Shown here in pieces: positions 42,728 to 51,884 of a DNA stretch of 64,000 bases. The stretch covers positions 16,544 through 80,543 of the forward strand of contig JBFMHF010000010.1 of NCBI GenBank assembly GCA_040752975.1, read 5' to 3'. Position numbers and translations under genes: made by a program. Numbering within the stretch: position 1 is the first letter of the stretch; the number at the start of each line of letters is the position of its first letter. Below the pieces are notes generated by a model, which searched no databases, was not told the DNA's origin, and saw only the letters and a list, made by a program, of their open reading frames with translations. Origin of the DNA: JADLDB01 sp040752975. Lineage in GTDB: Bacteria; Myxococcota; Myxococcia; Myxococcales; Myxococcaceae.

Positions 42728-43126
42728 TCACCCGCCGTGCAGCAGCGTCGCCTCGAGGCACACCTGCTTCACCACGGCCTTCAGCTGCGCGGCCCGGCTC
42801 GCCCCGCTCGCCTTCGAGGAAATGCTGCCGAGGAGCGCACGGTCGACTCCGCGCAGTCCGACGACGTGGAGCCGGACTGCCCCGGGCAACACCTCGAGGC
42901 GCGTCTTCAGCACGATGGTGGAGTGGTCGACGCTGCGCGCATCCACCACGTCGGCGCCGTGACGGCGCAGCTCTTCCTTGAGCTGGCGGTCGACCTGCTC
43001 CACCAGCGCGCGCTGCTCGGGCTGCGCGGACTCCTCGGCCCAGCGCACGACGAAGGCGCGGGACGGCGCGGCGAAGGCGAGCGGCGCGGCGAGCAACACG
43101 GCTCCGACGACGAGGCGAGTGGACAT
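42728..43126 (-). CDS. Small exported protein of unknown function (132 aa)
   Basis: ATG 43126 opens a signal peptide, MSTRLVVGAVLLAAPLAFA. The remainder is an alpha/beta domain: RALVEQVDRQLKEELRRHGADVVDARS, HSTIVLKTRLEVLPGAVRLHVVGLRG, then AQLKAVVKQVCLEATLL. This resembles small periplasmic domains of the TolB-N/LpoB-like type, with a predicted helix-strand-helix. That comparison is weak. Ends 62 bp from the convergent alpha-2-macroglobulin gene. Confidence 0.75.
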   Translation of the reverse strand: MSTRLVVGAVLLAAPLAFAAPSRAFVVRWAEESAQPEQRALVEQVDRQLKEELRRHGADVVDARSVDHSTIVLKTRLEVLPGAVRLHVVGLRGVDRALLGSISSKASGASRAAQLKAVVKQVCLEATLLHGG

Positions 43127-43408
43127 GGCTCTCCCCTTCCGGGGCACACGTCTTTCCCCGGCGCGACAGCAGGTCAGTGGTGCGGAGGACTGCGACGGCC
43201 CTGAAGCGACCTGTTGCAGAACGCTAGCAGCGGCCCGGCAGCGCGCGAGTTTTCGACCCGGTCGCGCCACAACCTGCCGGAACGTCACGACTCCCTGCAC
43301 AACAGGGCGCGAACATGGTGGCGACGATGCGGGAGTGACCGGGCGTGGGGCTCGCCGGCTGCCGCGCTCTCGCTGCGGCGCAAGTGCAAGACGAGGCGTT
43401 GGCTCGTC

Positions 43409-43498
43409 TCAGCGGATGCGGTAGCGCGCGATGACGCCCACTGCGCCGGCGTCGGGCAGGCTCTGAAAGCCACCCACCGCCAGGTAGCGCAGCGTCCC
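43409..43498 (-). pseudogene. In-frame coding remnant downstream of the 182-aa gene
   Basis: Directly after the TGA of the next gene (43499-43501), the same frame continues for 29 codons to a second TGA at 43409. It encodes GTLRYLAVGGFQSLPDAG and then AVGVIARYRIR, which reads like a real protein end. Either TGA 43499 is a nonsense change of a TGG (Trp) codon, or this is the tail of a lost neighbouring gene. The rest of the gap, 43127-43408, shows nothing recognisable. Confidence 0.45.
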
Positions 43499-44047
43499 TC
43501 ACTGCCACGCGAGCCGCGCCTCCACCACCCCGCGGTCGGCGGCGATGGCGTCGACGCTGCCCTCGTGGTGGGTGACGGTGAACACCTGCTGAAAGATGCC
43601 GCGCCACACCTCCACCCGCACCTGTGGGTCGGGCCCGGCTCCCGGGTAGTGCACCCGCACCACGCCCGCCTGCCGCCCGTCGGCCTGCCACTCGAAGCGC
43701 ACCCCGCGCAGGAGCGTCGCGGCCAGCACGTCCAGCCGGGAGAGCAACGCCGATGGCCGCACGCCCGCCAAAGAGATGAGCCAGGAAATCGCCGGCACCA
43801 GCCCCGGCGTCATGTGCTGCTGCAACAGGGCGTCGCCCACCGCGTGGAGCGCCTCGTCTCCGAATTCCCGACGCACCGCCACCAGCGCCGACTCCACGAC
43901 GCTGCCCGGCCACCACCGGCTGGCCCACGGGTTCTCCAGCAGCGCCAGCGCGTCGCAGGGACACACGTGCAGGAGGCGTTGGCGCTCCAGCACCTTCGCC
44001 AGCGAAGACGCGTAGTGCGCGCTGACTTCGTAGTCGGCCACCGCCAC
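43499..44047 (-). CDS. Myxobacterial-type protein of unknown function, possibly truncated (182 aa)
   Basis: Starts with GTG at 44047 (MAVADYEVSAHYASSLAKVLER); the ribosome site is weak. No signal peptide or membrane segment. Mostly helical in the first half (FGDEALHAVGDALLQQHMTPGLVPAISWLISLAG). The second half is beta (LLRGVRFEWQADGRQAGVVRVHYPG). The general pattern recalls myxobacterial paralogous proteins of the DUF2378/TIGR02265 kind, but I am not certain. The stop codon is followed by an in-frame extension (see 43409-43498), so the gene may be truncated. Confidence 0.6.
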   Translation of the reverse strand: MAVADYEVSAHYASSLAKVLERQRLLHVCPCDALALLENPWASRWWPGSVVESALVAVRREFGDEALHAVGDALLQQHMTPGLVPAISWLISLAGVRPSALLSRLDVLAATLLRGVRFEWQADGRQAGVVRVHYPGAGPDPQVRVEVWRGIFQQVFTVTHHEGSVDAIAADRGVVEARLAWQ

Positions 44048-44135
44048 GGCGCTGCATGGCAGCAGCTTTGTGCCCCGGTTGTCGAGGCCGTTTCAGCGAG
44101 GCGGTAACGGAGGAAGACGCTACGGTTCGCGCCGC

Positions 44136-45713
44136 ATGTGGCGCATCGCACACCTCTCGGACCTCCACTTCGGCGCTCGCGACGGCAGCCAGGCCCGCAT
44201 CCACCAGGGGCTGGTGAAGACGCTGGCCGACTTCCACCTCGACCTCCTCGCGCTGACGGGTGACGTCTTCGACTCGAGCGCGCCCGACTCCGGCGTCCTC
44301 GAGGGCTTCCTCACTCTCTTCAGGGAGCTGCGCGGTGCACGCCAGACGCCCGCCCTGGTGCTGCCCGGCAACCATGACCGGCGCGATGCGGGCGTCTTCG
44401 CGCCGTGGACCGGCGGCCTCTTCCAGGCGCTGAAGGAGCGCCTCGCGGGCGATGCGTCCGTCCACGTGCTGGGCACGCGCTCGCCCTTCCTCGTGGAGCG
44501 GGTACACCTGCCGGGCGCTCCGTTCGACCTCATCGCCTACGACTCCAGCTACCTGCCCGAGGGCTTCGTCACGGCCGGCGGCGTCGTGCGGCAGGAAGAG
44601 CTGCTGCAGGTGGCGGCCGAGCTGGAAGGCGCCCCGGAGCGGCCACTCCTCTTTCTCCTGCACCACCACCTCATCCCCACGCCGGTGACTGACACCTCCG
44701 TCATCCACACCGCGGGCCGGCCCGTGTGGCAGCGCTGGCTCGTGGACAACGTGCTGCCGCGCGTGGTGGGGCTGGGCAACCGCGAGGAGCTGACGATGAC
44801 GGCCCTGGGCGCCGGCACGGCGCTGTCCACCCTGCAGACGCTGGGGCGCGCGGTGGTGGTGCTGCACGGCCACAAGCACTACCCGACGGCGCGGCTGTTG
44901 GGCGGGCTGGGGCACGACGCGGACCTGCTCATCGCCAGCGCGGGCAGCTGCGGCCTGGCCCAGGACTGGACGGGCGGCGACTTCGAGGACGCGCCGAAGC
45001 TGTGGCCGTCCATCAACCTGCTGGAGGTGGACGCGGGCGAGGTGCGGGTGAAGGCGCAGGCGTGGTCGCCGCACGAGCTGGGCCGCAAAAACCGCCCGCG
45101 CGTGCTGGCGTCGGCGGTGCGCGAGGGGTTGCGCTGGCGGGCGCGTCACGAGGACATGGAGCGCGACGAGCTGCCGCCCGTGCTGGCGAGCAACGTGGCC
45201 CGGTACGCGCTCTCCACCTCGCAGGACCAGCTCGATCGCCTCGACGTCGAGGTCGTGCGCACCGTGGAAGCGCTCCCCGCCGCGTACCTCGAGTTCTACG
45301 GCGAGCTGGTCCACGGGCCACCGGGCGCGTACGTCACCGACATCCGCTTCGCGGGAGAGGCACGGCCGGCCGCGAAGGCGCCTCACCAGGTGCGCGTCCC
45401 CCTCGACGGGCAGCCGGCCTCGTGGCGGGTGGTGGGCGGCGCGCTGGCGTCGGTGGCGGCGGCCGAGAAGCGGCCCGTCGACCACGCGCCCTTCGAGTGG
45501 GTGGGCCTCGTCAACCGCAGCCGCGCCGCCGAGGCGCGCCTCGAGCTCCACCTCGGGCCCGTGAAGACGAAGCCGTTTGCCTCGGTGACCGACCTCACCA
45601 CCGGCAAGGAGTGGCCCGCGCCCTTCACCCGCGAGGGCGACGTCGTCAGCGTGCGCGTCACCTCGTGTCCGGCGCGGCGGCTGTTGCGCATCTACTGGCC
45701 CCTGGAACGATGA
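44136..45713 (+). CDS. Calcineurin-like metallophosphoesterase with C-terminal beta domain
   Basis: Protein of 525 aa from ATG 44136 (MWRIAHLSDLHFG). The metal ligands are all present: D9 and H11 in SDLHFG, GD in LTGDVFD, GNHD in LPGNHDRR, H in LLHHHLIP, and GHKHY. Residues 1-300 form the phosphoesterase domain. Residues about 300-525 form an extra mostly-beta domain of unknown fold. The substrate is unknown; related cytoplasmic enzymes act on nucleotides, phospholipids or protein phosphates. Overlaps the next membrane-protein gene by 4 bp (ATGA), so the two act together. A TACGGT box 9 bp before the ATG implies a near-leaderless transcript. Confidence 0.9.
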   Translation: MWRIAHLSDLHFGARDGSQARIHQGLVKTLADFHLDLLALTGDVFDSSAPDSGVLEGFLTLFRELRGARQTPALVLPGNHDRRDAGVFAPWTGGLFQALKERLAGDASVHVLGTRSPFLVERVHLPGAPFDLIAYDSSYLPEGFVTAGGVVRQEELLQVAAELEGAPERPLLFLLHHHLIPTPVTDTSVIHTAGRPVWQRWLVDNVLPRVVGLGNREELTMTALGAGTALSTLQTLGRAVVVLHGHKHYPTARLLGGLGHDADLLIASAGSCGLAQDWTGGDFEDAPKLWPSINLLEVDAGEVRVKAQAWSPHELGRKNRPRVLASAVREGLRWRARHEDMERDELPPVLASNVARYALSTSQDQLDRLDVEVVRTVEALPAAYLEFYGELVHGPPGAYVTDIRFAGEARPAAKAPHQVRVPLDGQPASWRVVGGALASVAAAEKRPVDHAPFEWVGLVNRSRAAEARLELHLGPVKTKPFASVTDLTTGKEWPAPFTREGDVVSVRVTSCPARRLLRIYWPLER

Positions 45714-46174
45714 GCGCCCTCAAGCGAGTCATCGTCGGCGAGGGCTGGGGCAACCTGGTGGGCACGCTGCTCATCCTCGCGGCGGGCGTCGCGCTGGTGG
45801 TGTCCGAGGCGCCGAGGCTGCGCGGCGTGCTGCAACCACAGCCGCGGGTGATGGCGTGCGACGCGTGGCTCTCCAGCCCTCGCGAGGTGCGCTGGGTGAC
45901 GCTCGAGGACTGCGTGGTGGAAGGCGGCGTGGTAAAGGGCGCCGCTCCTCCCCTGCGCGTGGTGGGCGAGGCAGCTCCGGGCGCGCCGCTGACCGGGCTC
46001 GTCTCGGCGGAGGCGGACGGCTTTCGGTTGACGGTGGGCGCCAGGCCCAATCGCGTCCGCGTGCTCGGCCTGACGGGCGCTGGCTTCCTCGTGCTCCTCT
46101 TCGGGCTGTGGCCCGTCGCGCGGCGCGTAGCGGTGGAGCGCGCGCTGCCGAAGCCCCCTCCAGTCGAGCCCTGA
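45710..46174 (+). CDS. Two-segment membrane protein of unknown function (154 aa)
   Basis: ATG 45710 overlaps the phosphoesterase stop. The protein has one membrane helix near the start (about 15-35, LVGTLLILAAGVALVVS) and one near the end (about 118-138, VLGLTGAGFLVLLFGLWPVA). The central domain of about 80 residues contains MACDAWLSSPREVRWVTLEDCVVEGG, with two cysteines, probably on the outer face. No family recognised. The translational coupling suggests a functional pair with the phosphoesterase. Confidence 0.78.
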   Translation: MSALKRVIVGEGWGNLVGTLLILAAGVALVVSEAPRLRGVLQPQPRVMACDAWLSSPREVRWVTLEDCVVEGGVVKGAAPPLRVVGEAAPGAPLTGLVSAEADGFRLTVGARPNRVRVLGLTGAGFLVLLFGLWPVARRVAVERALPKPPPVEP

Positions 46175-46259
46175 CCTCATGGGTCCATGCTGACTCGGGC
46201 CCGCGCGCCGTGGCGTCGCGCGGACGAGTCCAGTAAGACGTGCCTCGTGGGGCGGGGCA

Positions 46260-46622
46260 GTGAGGCGGACCGCCGTGAAGCAGCGAGTGCTGGTAGTCGA
46301 TGACGACGACGTGATGCAGCGCGTGCTGCAGGCCGTCTTCAAGTCCCAGGCAGAGACGAAGGTGGTGTCGTCGGTGGCGGAGGCCGTCGTCGCCCTGGCT
46401 TCCTTCCAGCCCGACCTCATCGTGTCCGACAACATCATGCCCGGGGAGTCCGGCCTCTTGTTCCTCGAGGGACTGGCTCGCGAGGGCCACCCGGCGCGCC
46501 GCGTCCTCTTCTCGGCGTCCGAGCCGGAGAGCGTCCGGGCCCTCTTGCGCGCGGGCACCCTGGTGGCCTTCGTGAAGAAGCCGGCGACGCTGGAAGAGCT
46601 GCAGGGACTCCTGCGCGCCTGA
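46260..46622 (+). CDS. Single-domain response regulator
   Basis: Receiver domain only (120 aa). It starts with GTG at 46260 after a GGGGCGGGG stretch; an internal GTG at 46275 would remove five residues. Acidic cluster VVDDDDV, phospho-acceptor Asp in PDLIVSDNIMPG (about residue 57), switch Ser in VLFSASEPES and Lys in FVKKPATL are all intact. No output domain, so it probably passes phosphate or signals by protein contact, as CheY and DivK do. No kinase lies beside it. Confidence 0.88.
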   Translation: MRRTAVKQRVLVVDDDDVMQRVLQAVFKSQAETKVVSSVAEAVVALASFQPDLIVSDNIMPGESGLLFLEGLAREGHPARRVLFSASEPESVRALLRAGTLVAFVKKPATLEELQGLLRA

Positions 46623-46709
46623 AGGGCCGTCGAGAGTCGTTCCCCCGAGGCGAGGGCTGTGCTGGAGTTCGTCGACGTGCACCCTCGCGCCCGGAGGCTC
46701 GTGTCACCC

Positions 46710-48509
46710 ATGCGCACCACGCTTGCGGCACTCGCAGGGCTGGCGCTCGGCTTCGGTGCGGCCAGTTGCCAGACGACGCAGTCCTGCTCGGCGCAGTCGT
46801 GCAGCGGCTGCTGCGACGAGACGGGCCGGTGTCTGAACGCTGGGCGCCTGTCGTGCGGCAAGGACGGTGAGGCGTGCCGGGTCTGTGGGGCGGACGAAGC
46901 GTGTCGCGCCGGCGTCTGCACGCCGCAGCCGACGGACGGCGGTGGAGGCACTGACGCCGGCACGCCGCCGCCCACCTATGGCGCCTTTCTCGACGAGCTG
47001 GCAAAGACCGTGTGCGACCGCCGTGAGCGCTGCGGTTATCTGCCCAGCTGGGGCGCCGACTGCCTCACCCGTATCCGCCGGTCCTTGTCGAACGTCGGGC
47101 CGTTCTCCCGCCTCCGGCCTGTCTCCGAACGCTCGGTGGCGCTCGGCGCCGTGGCGTACGACCCGTCACAGGGGCTCGCCTGCATTCATGCGGTCGCAGC
47201 CCTGCACTGCCTCGAGGCCGACCTCGAAGTCTCTGTCTGTGGGCGGGCCGTCACGCCGGTGGCCCGCGCGGGCGACGCCTGTGACCAGGTGGGGGATTGC
47301 CAGGCAGCGGGGCTGGCCTGTGTGGGGCCCCCGTGCGCTCGGCGGTGCGGCGTCGGTGGCGCCCTCGACGAGGCCTGTCGTGCCGACGGCACGTGTGACG
47401 CCGGTTCCTGCGTCGACTCGGTGTGTCGTGCATTCCCCCGGGCGGGCCAGGCGTGCGTCAGCCGGACCGACTGCGGCCTCGAAGAGTCCTGCAACAACTT
47501 CCGGTGCGTGACGAACCCATCGGCCGGAGAGCCGTGCACGGGCGCCTGTCAGCCGGACGCGCGCTGCGTGAATGGAACCTGCCAACGACTGCTGGACGCC
47601 GGAGCGGCGTGTACTTCCATCGCCGACTGCATCGATGGCGCCTGCATTCAGGCGGTGTGCTCCAGCCCCCTCCCCGACGGCGCGCCCTGCGTCAGTCCCT
47701 CCGACTGCGTGAGCTTCCGCTGCGTGGGGAACACCTGCGTACCGCGCCTCTCCGAGGGGGCTGCCTGCGACCCGAATTTCGTCAGCTGCGCATCGGGCCT
47801 CGCCTGTGACGCCAACGCCGGCACCTGCCAGCCGTACCGTTGGGTCGCGTCAGGAGAGTCGTGCACGCTCGCGCGGCGCTGCGAGTGGCTGGGTGATGTC
47901 TGCCATGGAGACGGCGGGGCCGCCTTCACGGGAACGTGCGGGCCGATCCAGGCGGGAGACCACTGCACCTCTCACTACGGCTGTGGGCCGGGGTTGTACT
48001 GTGACGCTCAGAGCCAGAGGTGTCGCGTCGCGGCTGCTCAGACGCCGTGCGCGACGCAGGAGCACTGCCCGAACGGCTTCGCCTGCTCGAACTCGCGTTG
48101 CACCCCGAAGGCGGGGAGCGGAGGGCCTTGCGTCCTTTCGTCGGAGACGAATGTCTGCGCGTCGAATGCCGAAGCGTGCCTGCCCACTGCGACTCCCGGA
48201 GAGTACCGCTGCCAGCGACTGCCTTTGGTGGGCGAGTCGTGCACCACCCGCTGCCTGCACGCTGAGTGCGACGCCGGCACGTGTGTCCCGGTCGGTCGCC
48301 TGGGACAGTCCTGTCTCTTTGGCAACCCCGGCTGCCTCGAGGGCGAGTGCCTCTTGGCGGATGGTGGACTGCGAGTCGAGCCCGTGGGCGGCACGTGTGT
48401 CCCGCCGCGGCCACTGGGGGCTTCGTGCTGGTCGGGCGCAGGTTGCCAGAGCGGGCACTGCGACCGCACCACGTTGCTGCCCGGAGTCTGCGCCGTCGCG
48501 TGCAACTGA
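46710..48509 (+). CDS. Cysteine-rich lipoprotein with Dickkopf-like repeats
   Basis: Protein of 599 aa from ATG 46710, with GGAGG at 46693. The lipobox is GFGAASC (lipid Cys20). After a Gly/Thr spacer (about 85-100) the protein consists of many short Cys-rich units of the form C-x-S/T-x-x-D-C-x-x-G-x-C-x-x-x-x-C. Examples are GDACDQVGDCQAAGLAC and GAPCVSPSDCVSFRC. Such repeats are abundant in myxobacterial surface lipoproteins and resemble eukaryotic Dickkopf cysteine patterns. Disulfide-rich, outer-membrane attached; ligand unknown. Confidence 0.88.
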   Translation: MRTTLAALAGLALGFGAASCQTTQSCSAQSCSGCCDETGRCLNAGRLSCGKDGEACRVCGADEACRAGVCTPQPTDGGGGTDAGTPPPTYGAFLDELAKTVCDRRERCGYLPSWGADCLTRIRRSLSNVGPFSRLRPVSERSVALGAVAYDPSQGLACIHAVAALHCLEADLEVSVCGRAVTPVARAGDACDQVGDCQAAGLACVGPPCARRCGVGGALDEACRADGTCDAGSCVDSVCRAFPRAGQACVSRTDCGLEESCNNFRCVTNPSAGEPCTGACQPDARCVNGTCQRLLDAGAACTSIADCIDGACIQAVCSSPLPDGAPCVSPSDCVSFRCVGNTCVPRLSEGAACDPNFVSCASGLACDANAGTCQPYRWVASGESCTLARRCEWLGDVCHGDGGAAFTGTCGPIQAGDHCTSHYGCGPGLYCDAQSQRCRVAAAQTPCATQEHCPNGFACSNSRCTPKAGSGGPCVLSSETNVCASNAEACLPTATPGEYRCQRLPLVGESCTTRCLHAECDAGTCVPVGRLGQSCLFGNPGCLEGECLLADGGLRVEPVGGTCVPPRPLGASCWSGAGCQSGHCDRTTLLPGVCAVACN

Positions 48510-48638
48510 CGCCGGCCTGCCGGGTGTGCACCGGCGTCCGGCCGGAGGTCTTCTTCCTGTCATCAGGTCCGTACCGCCCTCGTGCCCGTTTGCGGGAGAT
48601 CATTTCTCCCGCGCCTGTATGCTGCGCGCCGCCTTCTC

Positions 48639-50414
48639 ATGGACGCCGACAAGCGAAACCTCATCGCCCAGTGGGCCTTCGACACCCGGCCCGTGCTGCT
48701 GCGCTTCCACCTCTGGCTCGAGGACGTGGAGGTCGAGCGCAACCAGCCCGAGCCCGTCTCCGCCCACGCCTTCACTCCGCGCGGCATCGCCCGCTGCCTC
48801 GCCATGACGGCCGCCGCCACCGCGCTGGGCACGCGCCTCTTCGGCCAGTATGGGGAAGGGAAGGGCAAGGACAAGCAGGCCTACAACCAGGTGAAGAAGG
48901 CCGCCGACGCCATCAGCGCGTACATGATGAGTGAGGGGCTGTGGCACCTGACGCGCTCCCTGCCGGAGAACCACGCGTTGATGGTGTGCCTCGGCGAGGG
49001 CCTCATGCCCAAGGCGGGCGAGACGCCGGAGATGGGCGCCAACCCGCTGCTCGGCTTCGGCCGGGTGTACGCGCGGCCGGGCGTGGCGCGCCTCGTCGAT
49101 GAGGCCACCCGCAGGCTGCTGAACGACCCCCAGCACCGCTTCGAGGACTTCCTCGGCGCGCTGAAACACCACGGCATCACCCTCTGGGGCGCGGCGGTGG
49201 ACACGCTGGAGAACACCTCGCGCTTCGCGGAAGGCAAGCCCACCGGGCCGATGACCGTCATCCACCTCTTCGACCAACCTCTCACCGTCACGCGCCCATA
49301 CGAGGCGTACTTCGGCACCCTCACCGTCCCGCGCGCGGTGGCCGAGACGGCGGAAGCGCGAAGCGTCGTGCTGGACTGGGTGACGCCGCGCAAGCTGGTG
49401 CTGGAGCTGGCGCAGGCGACGTACCCGGGGCTGAGGCCGGAAAACGTCCACGTGTGGACGCTGGCGGGCAAGAGCCGCGTCAATCGCCTCTCGCGCCTGT
49501 GGGACGAGTGGAGGGCGCTGGGCGTCCACCTCGTCGAGGAAGGCTGGGTGTCTCCCACCGGCCTGCCCGTCTTCACCGACTCCGGCACCTACGCGCCCAC
49601 CTTCCTCGTGAAGAGCTGGAAGGACCAGGCGGGCGCCCCCCACGTCTTCCTCTGCGACGGCTACGCGGCCACCGCCGAGGCGATGCAGTCGGCCAGCCTG
49701 TCCGAGGTGCTGGACGTGGACTCCACCATGACGGTGCTGTCGCCCACCTTCGACCTCCCGCACGACCAGGAGTACGCGCTGATGCGCCTCGACGCGTCGG
49801 CGAAGGACTTCGCCCAGCAGGTGGCCAAGGTGGTGGGCGCGGACAAGGCCACCGAGGCGCTGGTGACGCACTACCGCGACGCGATTCTCGAAGCCGAGAC
49901 CTCCAACATCCCCACCCAGAAGCGCGCCCTCAAGGCGACGGACTTCGTCCCCGGCAAGCGCTGGGCCGTGCTGGCCTGCACCGGCGCCATCTGCGACGAC
50001 CCGTACACCGGCATGAAGGGCGTGGAGGACCTGGGCGACGGGCGCTTCCGCGTCACCACGCAACTGGCGACGCACGCCGCGTCCAGCCGCATCACCTTCA
50101 CGTTGAAGCTGAAAGACTCGCTGCCCGAGTCCAAGCTGGTCTTCAGCCCGCTGCTGGTGCGCTTCATGTCGGGTGAGGACTTCAAGGCGCGGCCGGTGAA
50201 GATCTCCGACTCCGGCCGCATCCGGAACGAGCTCCAGACGCTCATCTCCCAGGCGCTGGAGTTCGACGGCGACCGCATCCGCGTCCACTTCGAGCGCATC
50301 GACGAGAAGGTGCTGCCGAAGCAGCACCAGGCCCTCATTCAGGACGTGCTGCGCTGGTACAAGAAGCACCACCCGGTGTGGTTCGACTGGCTCGAGCTGC
50401 CTTCGAGCGCCTGA
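48639..50414 (+). CDS. Conserved-looking protein of unknown function (591 aa)
   Basis: ATG 48639 (MDADKRNLIAQWAFDTRPVLLRFHLWLED). No signal peptide, membrane helix or catalytic motif that I recognise. The sequence is well folded-looking alpha/beta throughout. It has ENVHVWTLAGKSRVNRLSRLWDEWRALG in the middle, DVDSTMTVLSPTFDLPHDQEYALMRLDAS further on, and a C-terminal HFERIDEKVLPKQHQALIQDVLRWYKKHHPVWFDWLELP. A TATGCT box lies 15 bp before the ATG. Function unknown. Confidence 0.82.
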   Translation: MDADKRNLIAQWAFDTRPVLLRFHLWLEDVEVERNQPEPVSAHAFTPRGIARCLAMTAAATALGTRLFGQYGEGKGKDKQAYNQVKKAADAISAYMMSEGLWHLTRSLPENHALMVCLGEGLMPKAGETPEMGANPLLGFGRVYARPGVARLVDEATRRLLNDPQHRFEDFLGALKHHGITLWGAAVDTLENTSRFAEGKPTGPMTVIHLFDQPLTVTRPYEAYFGTLTVPRAVAETAEARSVVLDWVTPRKLVLELAQATYPGLRPENVHVWTLAGKSRVNRLSRLWDEWRALGVHLVEEGWVSPTGLPVFTDSGTYAPTFLVKSWKDQAGAPHVFLCDGYAATAEAMQSASLSEVLDVDSTMTVLSPTFDLPHDQEYALMRLDASAKDFAQQVAKVVGADKATEALVTHYRDAILEAETSNIPTQKRALKATDFVPGKRWAVLACTGAICDDPYTGMKGVEDLGDGRFRVTTQLATHAASSRITFTLKLKDSLPESKLVFSPLLVRFMSGEDFKARPVKISDSGRIRNELQTLISQALEFDGDRIRVHFERIDEKVLPKQHQALIQDVLRWYKKHHPVWFDWLELPSSA

Positions 50415-50453
50415 TCACCTACATCCCGAAGCGGTACAGTCGGCCTCCCGCAG

Positions 50454-51884
50454 ATGCGTTTGAGTGCTGCCCGCGCTGTCTGTCTCGTCGCCGCCCTCGT
50501 CGTCTCCTCCCCGCTGGGGACCGAGGCGCTGTTGGCCCAGGCGGAAGCGGCCTGCTGGCCCGCGGCCCCGGCTGCGCCGAAAGCCGTCGACCGCAGGGGA
50601 GGCGCCGCTCCTCACCACTACCACCCGCTGCGCCAGGTGATGCGCCGCCTGGGGGCCACCGGCGCCCCATTGGAGTCGCTGTGCCTCGAGGGTGACGCGG
50701 ACGTGCGGGGCCAGTGCGCGTGTGCGCGTCCGGCGCTGGCCCACTTCGCCGACGCGCTGGACGGCGCCGCGCGCGGAGAGCGACAGGTGCGCGTGACGGT
50801 GTTTGGCAACTCCCTCATCGCCTCCGACGGCGTCACCGAGGTGGTGCGCGACCGGCTGGTGCAGCGCTTCGGCAGCGGCGGGCCGGGCTTCCTCCTGGCG
50901 GACCGCCTCGCGGACTATGGCCCGCGCAACCGCACGGCGCAGCGCGCGTCGGGCTGGTGGGTGGAGACGACCGCCGACCTCGAGCGCCACACGACGCCTC
51001 TGGGGCTCGCCGGCGCACAGCACGTCAGCGACGGCCCGGCCTCGAGCCGCTTCGCCCTGGAAGGCGCCACCGAGGCCACCGTCTTCTGGTTGGACGGCCC
51101 GCGCATGCCGAAGCTGTCCTGGCGGGTGGACGGGAAGGCATGGGCCCGGCTGCCTGGCAGCGGCCACGGCGTGCAGGTCTCGACCGTGTCGCTGCCTGAG
51201 GGGGCGAGGCATTTCGAACTCCGCGCGCCCGAGGCCGGAGCGGTGGTGCAGGGCGTGTCCTTGCGGAAGCCGGCGAGGGGCGTGGTGCTGGACGTCTTCG
51301 GCGTCCCTTCCGCCGACGCCCACCTCTGGCTCGAGACGGACGAGGCGCTCTTCTCCGAGCAGCTCGGGGCCCAACCGCCCGACCTGGTGATGGTGATGCT
51401 GGGCGGCAACGAGACGAAGCGCATCGCCTGGGGCAGCGCCACCCGCGACACCACCGAGGAGGACTTGCGCGCCTTCCTCTCCCGCACCCGCGCCGCCGCG
51501 CCCGAGGCTTCGTGTCTGGTGGTGGGACCCATCGACAGCGTGGTGGGAGGCGCCGCGCCCCCGGGCGCCGAGCCCCCGGAGGAACCCTTCCGCCAGCGGC
51601 CGCAGCTGGAGGCCGTCATCGCCATCGAGCGCCGGGTCGCCCGCGAAGAGGGCTGCGCCTTCTTCGACCTCTTCGCGGCCATGGGTGGCCCGGGCTCGCT
51701 CCAGCGCTTGCACGAGGCGGGCTTGCTGCACGAGGACCTCACGCATCCCCGGCAGAAGGGCCTCGACGTGCTTGGTCAGTTGGTGGCCGACGCGCTGTTG
51801 GACGCCTACGCCGCCACGCCGGTGGACGCCTCCTCTGCTCCGCCCCGCCGCGCCGGCGACCGCGTGGCGACGCTCCCTCGATGA
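50454..51884 (+). CDS. Secreted SGNH/GDSL hydrolase
   Basis: Protein of 476 aa with signal peptide MRLSAARAVCLVAALVVSSPLGTEA. SGNH catalytic blocks: VFGNSLIASDG (S120, with GNS replacing GDS), MVMLGGNETK (block III Asn) and DLTHPRQKG (Asp-x-x-His, block V). A beta insertion of about 150 residues separates the first two blocks, as in carbohydrate or peptidoglycan O-acetyl esterases. Those are the likely substrates, though this is inference. The stop TGA (51882) lies inside the first 87-bp repeat. A TACAGT box is 13 bp before the ATG. Confidence 0.87.
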   Translation: MRLSAARAVCLVAALVVSSPLGTEALLAQAEAACWPAAPAAPKAVDRRGGAAPHHYHPLRQVMRRLGATGAPLESLCLEGDADVRGQCACARPALAHFADALDGAARGERQVRVTVFGNSLIASDGVTEVVRDRLVQRFGSGGPGFLLADRLADYGPRNRTAQRASGWWVETTADLERHTTPLGLAGAQHVSDGPASSRFALEGATEATVFWLDGPRMPKLSWRVDGKAWARLPGSGHGVQVSTVSLPEGARHFELRAPEAGAVVQGVSLRKPARGVVLDVFGVPSADAHLWLETDEALFSEQLGAQPPDLVMVMLGGNETKRIAWGSATRDTTEEDLRAFLSRTRAAAPEASCLVVGPIDSVVGGAAPPGAEPPEEPFRQRPQLEAVIAIERRVAREEGCAFFDLFAAMGGPGSLQRLHEAGLLHEDLTHPRQKGLDVLGQLVADALLDAYAATPVDASSAPPRRAGDRVATLPR

